Below, one piece after another: positions 23,575 to 34,600 of a stretch of 64,000 nt of DNA (position 1 is the stretch's first letter; every line of letters starts with the position of its first letter). Below the pieces are notes generated by a model, which worked only from the letters and a program-made list of their open reading frames with translations, was not told where the DNA came from and searched no databases. The position numbers and the translations under genes were made by a program. The stretch covers positions 10,170,222 through 10,234,221 of the forward strand of contig NC_084818.1 of the NCBI RefSeq assembly GCF_963583255.1, read 5' to 3'. The stretch comes from Pyrus communis (lineage: Eukaryota; Streptophyta; Magnoliopsida; Rosales; Rosaceae).

Positions 23575-25184
23575 ATGAGGATGATGGAATGGTCTGCAGA
23601 ATCTGCTTTAAAAGCTTATTTTGATACCCTAAAACTGGTATGTACGTTTCCTGCTCCCTCTTTCTTTCTTTGTAAATTTCTCTGTTTTGTGTTTTCCTCC
23701 AATTTGTTTAAGAGTATTAGAACCAATGATTGATTCTACTGCTCCTTTGGGTTTCTTGGTTCATATTTTTTGGAAATGGGTGTAACCATGAAAAAACATT
23801 TGTGTTTCTTAAGGTTTTGTTGCCTTTAAATATCACTACATAAATGGGACTTAAAATCGTATGAGTCGTTTGACCATTTTTCTTTTCTTTTGGTAAAGCG
23901 ATAGATTTTGCATGTTAAATTCTCTGCTAAAATGTTACTTCATCAATTATCTACATTGATAGTTTGACTTGATTTAGTAAAACGATATATTTTGTATGTT
24001 ATATTTTCAAATTGCTAAAAGGTTACTTCATCAATTTGTTTAAGAGTATTAGAACCAATGATTGATTCTACTGGTCCTTTGGGTTTCTTGGTTCATATTT
24101 TTTGGAAATGGGTGTAACCATGAAAAAACATTTGTGTTTCTTAGGGTTTTGTTGCCTTTAAATATCACTACAGAAATGGGACTTAAAATCGTATGAGACG
24201 TTTGACCATTTTTCTTTTCTTTTGGTAAGGTGATAGATTTTGCATGCTAAATTCTCTGCTAAAATGTTACTTTATCAATTTTCTACATTGATAGTTTGAC
24301 TTGTTTTAGTAAAACGATATATTTTGCATGTTATATTTTCAAACTGCTAAAAGGTTACTTCATCAATTGTCTAGACCGATAGTTTGACATGCAACATGTG
24401 GCGAAGTCAAATGAAACAACATTTTTCATACATACTGCCCTCATTTTTCAATTTTGTACCTTTTTTCGTGTTGTTCAAAGGCGTAATGAAGAATGTAAGC
24501 CAATGTTTCCAATGTGCTAACTCCAATTCGTATTCATTTCTGCAGTGCAATGACCGTGGGGGACAATGTGTCTCGTGGAAAACACAAGAGCCAGGCAGCA
24601 ATGAATTTGTTTCAGCCTTAGCTGCCGGCATGAAAGCCAAACTCATGGTGGAGGTGACCTCGACTGTTTCACCATCAACGATAGCCTTAGCAGTTGCTGC
24701 AAAACACACAGGAGGAAAACTGGTTTGCATTCTTCCCGAGCCAGTCCTCAATGAATCAAAGAAAGTAATCAGAGACTTAGGCCTTAAAGACTTGGTGGAG
24801 TTCAAGACCAGTGACCCTTCTGAGCTGTTGTCGAATTACAAGAACATTGATTTCTCTATGGTTGATTGCAAGAATGATGATTACACAAGGCTGCTGAAGT
24901 TGCTAGATGTTAACCCTAGAAAATCAGTGGTTGTGGCTAATAACTTGGTTGGTGAAAGAAAAGGGTTGGAAGGGCATTTGGGAGTGACGGAAAAGAGGGC
25001 TCCGGTGAGGTCTACGAAGAATTCCATCGGGAAAGGAATGGAGGTCACCATGATTGGGAAGAACACTGAGGTTGGCAAGGGATATTGGCGTGGAGGAAGT
25101 AAGAGGAGGAGTGGTAAGAGTAAATGGGTTGTCAAGGTTGATGAGAAGAGTGGTGAGGACCATATCTTTAGGGTGCCTGGCTAA
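23575..25184 (+). CDS. DUF1442 family protein (methyltransferase-like fold)
   Basis: Two exons, 23575-23637 and 24546-25184, join in phase 0 to 233 residues. Exon 1 gives WSAESALKAYFDTLKL, the usual DUF1442 N-terminus; exon 2 gives EFVSALAAGMKAKLMVEVTS, a hydrophobic LVCILPEP strand, DFSMVDCKNDDYTRLLKLLD and VVVANNLVGERKG. The family is related by fold to S-adenosylmethionine-dependent methyltransferases, but a methyltransferase function is not shown. Arabidopsis relatives I recall are At2g45360 and At3g60780. The C-terminal 60 residues are basic (GGSKRRSGKSKWVV). The 908-bp intron contains a tandem duplication. A frame open from 24384 runs into exon 2, but the splice to exon 1 supplies the conserved start. 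Confidence 0.88.
23701..24375 (+). repeat. 332-bp tandem duplication filling the DUF1442 intron
   Basis: The unit starting aatttgtttaagagtattag at 23701 recurs at 24033 with few differences and extends to about 24375; together the copies make up most of the intron. Each unit also has smaller internal echoes (gttacttcatcaatt, gatagtttgac). Confidence 0.85.
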
Positions 25185-26458
25185 CGGCTAAATCACTTTT
25201 CATGTTTTCTTTCGCTATCAAACTTGCAAGGGGGAGAAGAATGATGAGGATATCTTTTTAATTTATACGTGAACTCTCCAAACAAATCTGTGCAGTGATC
25301 AGTGATATCAAGGTTAAAAATGTCACTGTATCTATGGATGGAGTTAGAAACTTTCTTTAGTGGGGGCGACCTTAACCTCTAGTTATACTAGAGGAAAAAA
25401 AATCATGATAGCAGAGTTTCTTCTATAATTGCTTTTCTTTTTCTTCTCAAATTTCATTAAGCCAACTTGTAGGCATTTTTTCACAATAATAGCTTTCTGT
25501 ACATATTATTTAAAATTTCAACTAATCATTTAAAGTACTCAAAAACGATAAATTCAAGTTCTGTAAGCCTCGTGATTGTTTTTCCTCTACACAAAACTTC
25601 AATGTAGGCAGCTGCCCCCAGTGGGCCCTAGCGGCCTGTCCTTGATTGCATCCCATCATGAATGAGCAGGGTGGAGACTTTGGATGTGTTCATTCATGGC
25701 TGATACTGCGGTGCACCCCCTCAATTGTTGCCTCAGTGTGCAGGTTCTAGCAAGGAACTTTGCATTTGAAAGCTGCCTGAAATTTATGGGAGAATCTTAG
25801 TCATCTCGGTTCTACATCTCTTCACGTATTAAGAGAGATAACAGAGGATATATAATCGGTTACAGGGCCGCTACCTGACTTTGAAAAAGTAACTATTACT
25901 TGTCATCATGTAGCAAAAAAGAGCCCAAGAGATCTAGCCATTAAGTTGTTGACTCACTTTTTGTATGAAGCCTCTAATTCTTTGCATTGCTTAAAAGCTC
26001 ATCAATAATCATTGCACATCAAGTGAACTTCTTTACCCGTTTTGCACTTATGGTGTAGTTGTGCCTGTTACATTTGGTTTAGGGCGTGAGATGTTTTTGA
26101 ATGCAATTATAGGCCCTTAATTATGGTATCTTGTAATACACAAGAAGTCGACTTCAAAGTTTCATCTCATTCATATGCAACCATCATATATGGTTTACAA
26201 ATTCTCGTATACGTTTTTGTCTTACATCTAAGTAATAAAATTGTATTTTTTTAATTACATTGGAGGCAATCGAATATTTGATCATCTTAATTTTAACCCA
26301 CTATTCCGCTCTCTCTCACTGCTTGTTATAACTTCTACAGCAAACAAAATGGTACTTTTTTTTTGTTACATTAGAGGGTTCCGAGACTCCTAAACTTAGT
26401 ATACTCCTACGTCCATCACCCTTCCCAACCTCACTACAGGACTAACCCTTGTGGCTTA
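25185..26458. other. Intergenic region between DUF1442 and cytochrome b561 genes
   Basis: DUF1442 3' UTR at the start, then AT-rich DNA. No coding frame, SINE or MITE is recognised. A moderately GC-rich stretch at 25610-25760 has no open frame. Confidence 0.4.
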
Positions 26459-26546
26459 ACATACTATTTGCAATATAATGACATACTATTTGCAATATAA
26501 TGACATATTATTTGCAATATAATGACATACTATTTGCAATATAATG
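26459..26546 (+). repeat. 22-bp minisatellite, four units
   Basis: Unit acatactatttgcaatataatg repeated four times without gaps, with a single change in the third unit (tatta for tacta). It lies about 330 bp upstream of the cytochrome b561 start. Confidence 0.9.
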
Positions 26547-26815
26547 AAGTCCCGCCCAACAAAATATTATTGTGTGTGTGCGTGTGGGGTGGTGGTGGGG
26601 GTTGTTTAGTTTGCAAGAATTGGAAGAAATGGTTATTACTAAGATATAATGTCTTAAAAATTTGGTTAGAATTAAACCACTGTAAACACTTCACATCTGC
26701 CAACACCAACCAGCATCCCCACCACCACCAACCACTTTCCATTTTCCTTCAAACCCAAGAGACTAAAACCTGCCAACCTCCTGAATGCGCCTCTCTTTCA
26801 CAATTTACATCGTCC

Positions 26816-26881
26816 ATGGTATTGTCACTGCCTGTTCTAGCCTTAGATCGCATTCCTAGTTCTTGGTCTTTCCAATGGTGA
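26816..26881 (+). other. Upstream ORF overlapping the cytochrome b561 start codon
   Basis: A 21-codon frame starts at ATG 26816 in a good context and stops at TGA 26879-26881, four bases past the main ATG (26875) in another frame. If transcribed it would reduce initiation at the main start. The transcript start is unknown. Confidence 0.3.
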
Positions 26882-28659
26882 GCTTGGGGTCTTGGTCGGT
26901 TTTTGCTTCGAGGTTTGCTTTCAGGCTATGTATTCTGATCCTTGTCTTGGAGGCCAAGTTTGATGTTATGGCTGCTGATGGCAGTTATGTTCCGGGGGTT
27001 AATAGCGCTGGTGGGGGCAATGAAGCGTCGCAGCTTTGTGACAATGATCTGAGCAGTTTTATGCTACCACCATATAGTAATTCATCATCTGATCTAGTCT
27101 GCAGACCTCTTTGGAACACTTTTGTTTTGAGAGTAAGTTTATCCTCAATCTTGATTTCATTGTTAAGTTGGTTCTATAGAGAAATAATTTATGCACGCCT
27201 GCTCTCTTTCTGCACACTCCTGTTCATTTTTGTCCTTCGATTCTTATTTAATTTATTCAATTCGAATGTTAGAATAAACAAAGGTGCACGGGAAGAAAAG
27301 ACTTGCGCGGAAATCATTATACTTTTCTAAACTACATTTGCAAACGTATAATTAAATCAAGCTAGCTATTTCTTTCATTTTTTTGGTTGTTGCAGTACTC
27401 TCAGACAGAAGATCACGTCGTGAACATTATATTATCCGCTGTATACACTACAGGATGGGTAGGAATAGGATTTTCCAAAGATGGAATGATGGTTGGTTCA
27501 AGTGCAATAGTGGGATGGATTAACAAAAAAGGCGAAGCAAGAATTAAGCAATACTATTTGCAAGGCTCCAAGGTGTCACTAGTCATCCCAGACAAAGGTG
27601 AATTGCCACTCACTGGCATTCCTGCTTCTGTTGTGCTTCATGGACCTAGAATTTACTTGGCTTTTCAGATGAAATTCCAAGCTCATCTTGCTCGTCAGCC
27701 AATCATCTTGGCTATCGGAAGTGGTTACCCAAAGCACCACCACCTAACCATACACAACGATAAAACAACCGTCATGTTCGATTTCTCTGCAGGCTCCGCA
27801 TCTGTGCGAGAGGCACCTAGTCATCTTGGGCAAATGAAGAAGAACCATGGAATATTGGCTATATTTGGATGGGGTCTAATAATTCCTATTGGGGCAATTG
27901 TGCCAAGATACTTGAAGCACAAGGAACCTTTGTGGTACTATCTCCATTCAATTATTCAATTTGTTGGATTTGTGATTGGGCTTGCAGCTGTGGTACTTGG
28001 CCAGAAACTCTATACTAAAATAGGAGCCAACTTTCCAACGCATAGAGGCATAGGGATTTTTGTTCTTGTACTTAGCATCCTTCAGGTTTGTCCCTCACCA
28101 CTAAATCTATTACATACGATTTAGACGCACAAAACTAGCACACACGTTGACACATTCTCCTACAGAGGGGGTCCTATCATTGCATGTGAATTGACCCAAA
28201 AAAATATCATTCCACGTGGGACCCTTATGTTTTAGAGAATGTGTCAACAAATGTATCAAGTTTGTGTATCTAAGTAGCACTATAATCAATTCATTACGCG
28301 TTAAAAATATTTCATGTTCCACAAAGGAATTGTAATTTGATATTTCTGAGTTTCTGATTAGAGGTAATTTTCAGATATTGGCATTTTTCCTAAGGCCCAA
28401 CAAGGATGCCAAGAACATTAGAAAGTACTGGAATTGGTACCACCACTGGCTTGGAAGGTTTGCACTCTTCTTTGCAGCCGTGAACATAGTTCTGGGGATC
28501 AAGATTGGAGGTGAAGGAAATGACTGGAAGATTGGTTACGGATTTCTTCTCGGCGTAATTCTTGTCTCAGTAATTCTGTTAGAAGTATTGGCAAGGATGA
28601 GAAGAACAGAGAAGGATGATATTACTCCAAACTTCCAAATGAATCCAGTCCAATTATAG
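26875..28659 (+). CDS. Cytochrome b561 with DOMON domain (CYBDOM)
   Basis: Three exons, 26875-27132, 27396-28085 and 28375-28659, all phase 0, give 410 residues. Residues 1-33 form a signal peptide (FRLCILILVLEA). The DOMON domain spans about 60-215 (TTGWVGIGFSKDGMMVGSSA, YLAFQMKF, GSGYPKHHHLTIH). A b561 core of about five membrane helices spans about 236-395, with candidate haem histidines at 237 (NHGILAIFGWG), 270 (WYYLHSIIQFVGF), 302 (THRGIGIFVLVLSI) and 339/340 (WYHHWLGRF). CYBDOM proteins are predicted to move electrons across the plasma membrane, often using ascorbate. Its neighbour DRP1B and the b561/DOMON gene At3g61750 are adjacent in Arabidopsis, which supports orthology. The start at 26875 was chosen because it begins the signal peptide. 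Confidence 0.92.
28136..28262. mobile_element. Small foldback element in cytochrome b561 intron 2
   Basis: The phrases gttgacacattctc (28146) and gagaatgtgtcaac (28236) are reverse complements, and the inner parts (gggggtcctatcattg / ccacgtgggaccc) also pair loosely. Hairpin of about 120 bp with no coding content. Confidence 0.5.
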
Positions 28660-30307
28660 GCAGCGAGAAAGATTCAAGTTCTCTAAGTCTCTAAGAGGTT
28701 TCTCTCTCGTTTTTCTTCCTTTTCTTTTCTTCGTTTTTGTAATGCATGATATCACAGTGAGTAAAATACAGAATGAAAAAAAAAAAAAAAAATTGTATGA
28801 AATAGCTACGCGTATTTTTTGACATATATGAATGACAAATACATGTATAATATGTATGTACAATTGAGGTGCATAGTAAAAGCTAAGAGAAAAGTCGGAA
28901 GTGTTTTTCAGCATGATCCACTATCAATATCACCAATATTATCCTAACTTAATCACATATTACTAGCTGTTGGGTTTTATCGTAAAATGTTTCGATGATA
29001 TTAAATGTGGAAACGCTTCATATATTAATTGAATATTATTTTGTCATATGACCAATATGCGATCATCTTCTCAAACATCTGTAAAGTATATTGTTGCTCT
29101 AGAATAAGAACGATCTACTTTTTTATCACATCTACCTAATATTATGATCTCTGATTCACATTGGTATGCATGAAAACATCAATATGAGAAAGGCAATATT
29201 GGGCGTTTGCGACCTAAACTCTAAGCCATAACATAAGCGATTAATGTGATGTAATTATTGACTTATAAGTTTGAGATCTTAGCTAAGGTGCAATCTACGT
29301 GAACTAGGTTTCGGAATTGGAAATATTACATTTCCTACGTTTGGTAAATTTTTATATTTATTTATGAAGGATTTTTTTTTATTTTTTAAGTACTTTATTA
29401 TAAGCGTAAACTCGTCTTTAAGGAGTGAACTGAACATGAATTAAAATTTCAGTAAGTGTTCATGTAATTTCTCAAACTTGGAGGGAATTTTGTGTTAGTG
29501 TAATTAGATACCAGTTTTATTTTTTTACAAGTAAAAATATCTCTCATGTGAATTACATGAGAAAGAAGTCACTCAAACATCCAAAAAAAAAAGTATGAAA
29601 TGTGGCTATATAATGAAATGGCTTTGATATTTTGCAGCAAAAGTATTGATGTTTCCTATCATACCTTACAGTTTTATTGTATTTTGATTTAAGGTGTTGG
29701 AGTAAACTAATTTAATAGGATACAGCCGGATAGCTTTACTTTTCATAGATACTAGTCTCTTACCACATGCGCATGCGTGTATCAATTGGCTTTTTTATTA
29801 TTATTTTTTTTAAAAAAGTTATAATAAAGTTAGTTATGGGAGAGGTTTTTTTTTTGTAAATTTCTTATTTTATTTGAAAATTTAATGGGAGAGGGCAATT
29901 TTGGGATTTTGAATTTTTCACCATTTTAGGGCTCGTGGTACCAAGTTGATTGGAAGATAGCTTCGTGATTTAGTCCGTTAGCAAACTTAATCTAAAAATG
30001 ATTTTTTCGTTTATTGTCCCTTAAATGGAGGGTAAAAATATACTTTGACGTGTGCACCTTCTCCTTCTTGTCTATGTGCTTCACAATGTCACCATTGAAC
30101 AACCAATCAACTCCGAGAACCCAAAAGACGTCTTTCTCCCAACTCGCTCAATTTGTCTCCGACACTCCTCCCGCTCTCGTAAAAAATTAATATAGATTCC
30201 ACATAAAAAAGACATAAAAACAGACTTTCCACTCTCTACTGAAACACTTCAAACCCTATTCTAAAACCAAGTTTCCCACTCCTTTTCCTTATGAGAGAGA
30301 AAATGCT
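28660..30307. other. Intergenic region downstream of cytochrome b561
   Basis: 3' UTR with an A run at 28777-28793, then AT-rich DNA. No supported gene or repeat family. The last 300 bp before 30308 is CT-rich and resembles a leader of the CCCH fragment. Confidence 0.4.
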
Positions 30308-30511
30308 ATGCAATCCTATGAACTTACAATTGTACACTTCTTAGAGATCAAATCGTTACACCCAGAAAATGCCATCAAAATAATGGGCTATCTTCTCATT
30401 CAAGATATTGCTGAGAAGGATTTGATTCGCTTAGTGTATGGTCCGGAGACTAAATCCAGTTGGTACTTTCATCAAACAAATCGTCTGCATATTCGACTCC
30501 CTCAGTGCTAA
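30308..30511 (+). pseudogene. CCCH zinc-finger (RRM-type) gene, N-terminal fragment
   Basis: The frame starts MQSYELTIVHFLEIKSLHPE and continues NAIKIMGYLLIQDIAEKDLI RLVYGPET. This matches the N-terminal domain I recall from plant CCCH/RRM proteins of the AtC3H22/53/55 group (usual form PENA-KIMGYLLIQD--EKDLIRLA-GPE). Similarity fades after GPET and the frame stops at 30511; the CCCH finger, RRM and later exons are absent from the following 1.1 kb. The CT-rich upstream leader seems to be retained, so this looks like a truncated duplicate rather than a processed copy. Confidence 0.7.
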
Positions 30512-31694
30512 ATCCCATAACCAATCATAGGCACTCTCAATGACGAAGCGGCACTCTCAATGACGAAGCAATGTCGGAAGTTCAATGGCGGTGCCTAGAA
30601 ACGCACAAAGACAAAGAAGAAGGTGCATATGTCAAAACAAAATCCCATCTAGTACAAAATAAGCTTTTGATAAGTTCACTTTGAAGAGAGTTTAATGTAC
30701 CCATATTTACACTCAGTTTGTTCATATTCAAAAATATTTAGATTTAAAATTTAATTAATTTTTAGTGTTTAAATCCGAATTATAAAAAACTTTGAACCGA
30801 AAAGATGACACAAACAATAACATCAATCTTTCCAGAGAAAAGATTTGTTGACTGAATTGAATCAAACAAGGCATGGTGAAAAAATTATATTGAAAAATAA
30901 AATAAAATATCTGAACTTTTGACGGTGGTTTCACTACATTATTGTAAAAACAACAATATATCACATGTTAATAAAGTTAATACTCATCTAAAATTAGATA
31001 AAGAAATGAAGAAAAAGAAATAATAATTAGGTCATATACAATTTATCCAAATTAAAAATCAAAATCCCATTTATTGTAACCAAAATAAGAACTGGTATCA
31101 GTTTTGAATGCTGTGGTCCGATAATCCAAAAGTAACAAAATTTCTCATATGTGATGAATCAAAATTGTCACCCCATAAAAACCCTTCCCACACAAGTCGC
31201 AAAACATAAGCTTCCTACTGCAAACCTGCACATCCACAGTTTCACAAATGTATATACGTTCAGTGAGAAGACATTCTTACCTTGCCTACAAAATACTAAC
31301 AAGACAGAAGACGAAAAGGAAATACGAACAAATGGAACCGGTTATGAACTTTTAACCGAAAAATAGAACTGGAAGCACACTGGATAGACAATAAAGAGGC
31401 ACTAAACCATGTTATATATACGGCATATCGTCTATTTTAGTGTTTCCCAAGTTCTAGTTTTATTAAAAGGTCGTATCTATATATGCATATTTCATGAAGA
31501 AAGAACTATAAATTGTTAGAAGAACGTATAGCCAGACCTCTAACCTGAATTCATTTTTTGAGGACCATGTGTAAGCAGAAACTAACGTGCTTTGTTAACA
31601 AAAGAGCCACAAAAGATCAAGTGATTCTTGTCAAGAATCCAGCTTTTTTCTAGAAAATCCGGCTGCCCTGATCGGTAGCAAAAGCAAATTGGCG
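30512..31694. other. Intergenic region; REC-family 3' UTR at the end
   Basis: Two copies of a 20-bp phrase (ggcactctcaatgacgaagc) follow the CCCH fragment at 30531-30570. The remainder is AT-rich. About 31400-31694 is probably the 3' UTR of the minus-strand CLU/TPR gene. No other feature seen. Confidence 0.4.
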
Positions 31695-34600
31695 TTAAGT
31701 AGCAGTAGCTGTGCAATTTTCACTTGATGAACAGCTGGTGGCTTTGGTAGCATCATTCCCTCTGACTACTCTGTTACATATGACTTTGAAGGACTGTGAG
31801 CCATACGGTCGACTGAGCAAACTGATAGGCATTCGCAGAGTCTGCTTTCGGTTTCTCCTACCCCTCATCAAAATGCTGAAGGTTTTCTCTCCATCGTTTG
31901 TTCGTTCACCGCTACTTGCAGCATTTCCATTTGGGTTGTCAGTTGGTTCGCTCTGAGCATGTTCAACCCTGCAAAGGTTTGAAGGACCATTTTCCTTTAC
32001 ACTTTCAACTGCATTGTTCATTGCCTCTGACGTCAGAAGGCTCACTTCTTGCTTAGTTTCCTCCAAATTGTCAATGGTCGCTGGCAGAACTGGAGCAGAA
32101 TCATCATTGTGAAATTTTGGCTCCACTGTCGGTTCAGAAATTGGCTCAGCAACAGGTGTAGGGGCAGAGAAATCCATTGGATGACAGCCAGGCCAAACTG
32201 GACTATGAACAAACTCGGGAACATGGGGGTTCACATTATGCCATGCAAAATGATTTGGATGAAACCCGCTGGTAGGAACGGGAAAGGCACTGGTTCGGAT
32301 TACTTGGGGTTGACTGTAAGGAGGGTACATAAAAGGCAATGGTTGTATGATGTTTGGGGTCGCAGGAGGAGAATGGTATGGGTGGTGAGGGGAGGAGCAC
32401 ATTGGATTGACCGTGGGTAAGACAGTACCAGGCCCTGGATGAAGATTCATGTTTACTGGCCAAGGTGCAACAGTTGGGACATTACCCGCACCCGAAGGTA
32501 TGGCAATGTTCAGGGAAACCGGAGCAGCACGTGCAGCAGATGGTGAGGGATTGAATGGAGCTGCTGAGGCAGACAGCTTCTTACTGGGCAGTCCCCGAGT
32601 ATCAACTGAACTCACAGCATCGTCTACACCTTGCATGGTAGAGTTGGAGTCATGCAGTTCACAAGTACCAGATGGATCCGTCTCACAGATTCCCTTGGGA
32701 GAACCCAAAGATTTTGGCACTCCGTCTGTCAATAAGTTATCTTCTACCACTTCATCAATCTTAACACCGCTGGATCCGTGTCCATCCAAACTCTCAAATA
32801 CCATCAGTGAAGACTTATCTTCCTTTGCATCGTTTGAAATAACTTCTCCTTTCTTCTCAGCAGCTCCGGTTTCCTCTGGTACGTGGTCTGTCGTAACCAA
32901 TACAGAGTCCAACACAGAGTCCTTTTCTTCAAGTACATTTCCTAACTCAGTTGTGTTTGGTTTGGAATCTCCTTTGACTTCAGTTGTTTCTTCTTCATGA
33001 ACTCGGACACCATGTTCCTGATTATCAGGAATGTTGTACTGGGTTTGAAATTTCCCAATAGTACCTGGTGGAGCCAATGCTACTTCCTTGTAAGAAGGAG
33101 ACTTCCCAAGACTGACTACGGAATTTTTTACTGGGCCAATTCCATGTGGTGAAGCGTTTTGACTAGGTTCTGATGGAGAACTCAAACTTTTGCCACCGTT
33201 AGAGGGCTCTTCGGTATCTACTTTGGTAGACAAAGGCATAGACTTGACTCTGTATGTTACACCTTTAACTATTCTCCGTCCAAACTTAGTACCTTGGGAG
33301 GGTTTTGCAGTGTGATTGTCTGCATAACTTCCGTGAGATGTTGGCCTTTTCTTTACAAGATAATAACTACTGTTTTGATTAATATTCTTCACTGAAGAAT
33401 AGTCCACGTCACTTTCAACATACTTTTTCTGGTAATTATAGACCTTCCCAATAGTTGCCCGCCGCTGCTTTAGACGCCGCCCATATGAGCCAGCTGATCT
33501 AGGTCTTTGAACTGATTGCCACCCATCATCACCACCTTCAATGTATGTTTCAGAAGATATCTGATCGAAAACATTTGAATTTTCCTCTGCAACCTCTTCC
33601 ACAACGTGCTGAGGTTCAACCAGAGGAGAGCTGTTCTCCTGGATAACATCTGTTCTATCACTTGGTTCAAGTACATTCGCCTCCTGACCCTCTTCGTCTG
33701 AACCCTCTTTTGTGGTTTCTTTTGAAGACTCATCAGAACTAGCTGAGCTGATAGTTTGGATGGATTTTTCCTTCAACTGCACAAAAAATTGAAATAGTTT
33801 GCTCATGTGCATGACAATGAGAATAGGGAGCGTAAAGAAAGTGTGTCTTCTAGCAGGGCATGGTATCTCTATCTGAACACTAGAAATGTTCCTTGAAATT
33901 TCACACAAAATGGCCAAAATGGGGGCGGGATAGTTCTTATTCGGTTCAAAGTTGAATTAATAATTTTTTTTTCCCAGTAGGTGTGCTTCAGCTTGTTACC
34001 AATGATGAAGACCTTGCACACAAGCAGGTTTTGTTGGGGTTTATCCATTTTAATAAAGGCTTCTATCAGTTCCAAGAGTAACCAATTTTCCAACAACAAC
34101 AATTTGGATATTTCTACTTACACTTGTTAAGATCCCAGATTTCTTATGAACCAAGGATGGGTTGAACCCATAACCACGACGAAAACTCTATTTTTCAAGA
34201 AGGGAAGAAATAACAGAAACTGAAAAAAGATAAAAGAATTGGCAAACAAAACCACAAATGAAAATGGGTCTGAACTCCAAACGTACCTTTGTTAAGTAGC
34301 TTTTCCTCTTTCCTGCCATCGCTCTCCCTTTGGCACCATGAGCTGGACTAATGTAGTCAAGCAAATCTGATACACTGCCAAGTTTAGAACAATATGGTAT
34401 TAGAAAGGATTTAAGGCAAGAAGTCCATAGCGGCAATGCATGTAAAGGATCCACTAATTCATCTTAGCCAGAGTAATTGTCTCCCGACCGGAAAATTCAA
34501 AAGGAATAAATTCAATATCAAGGCAAGTTTCTCGAAGTGGCATGCAGGCATGGAAAAGGGTCACCTCTTACCATCAAATCCTCATTTTCACACTTCCAAA

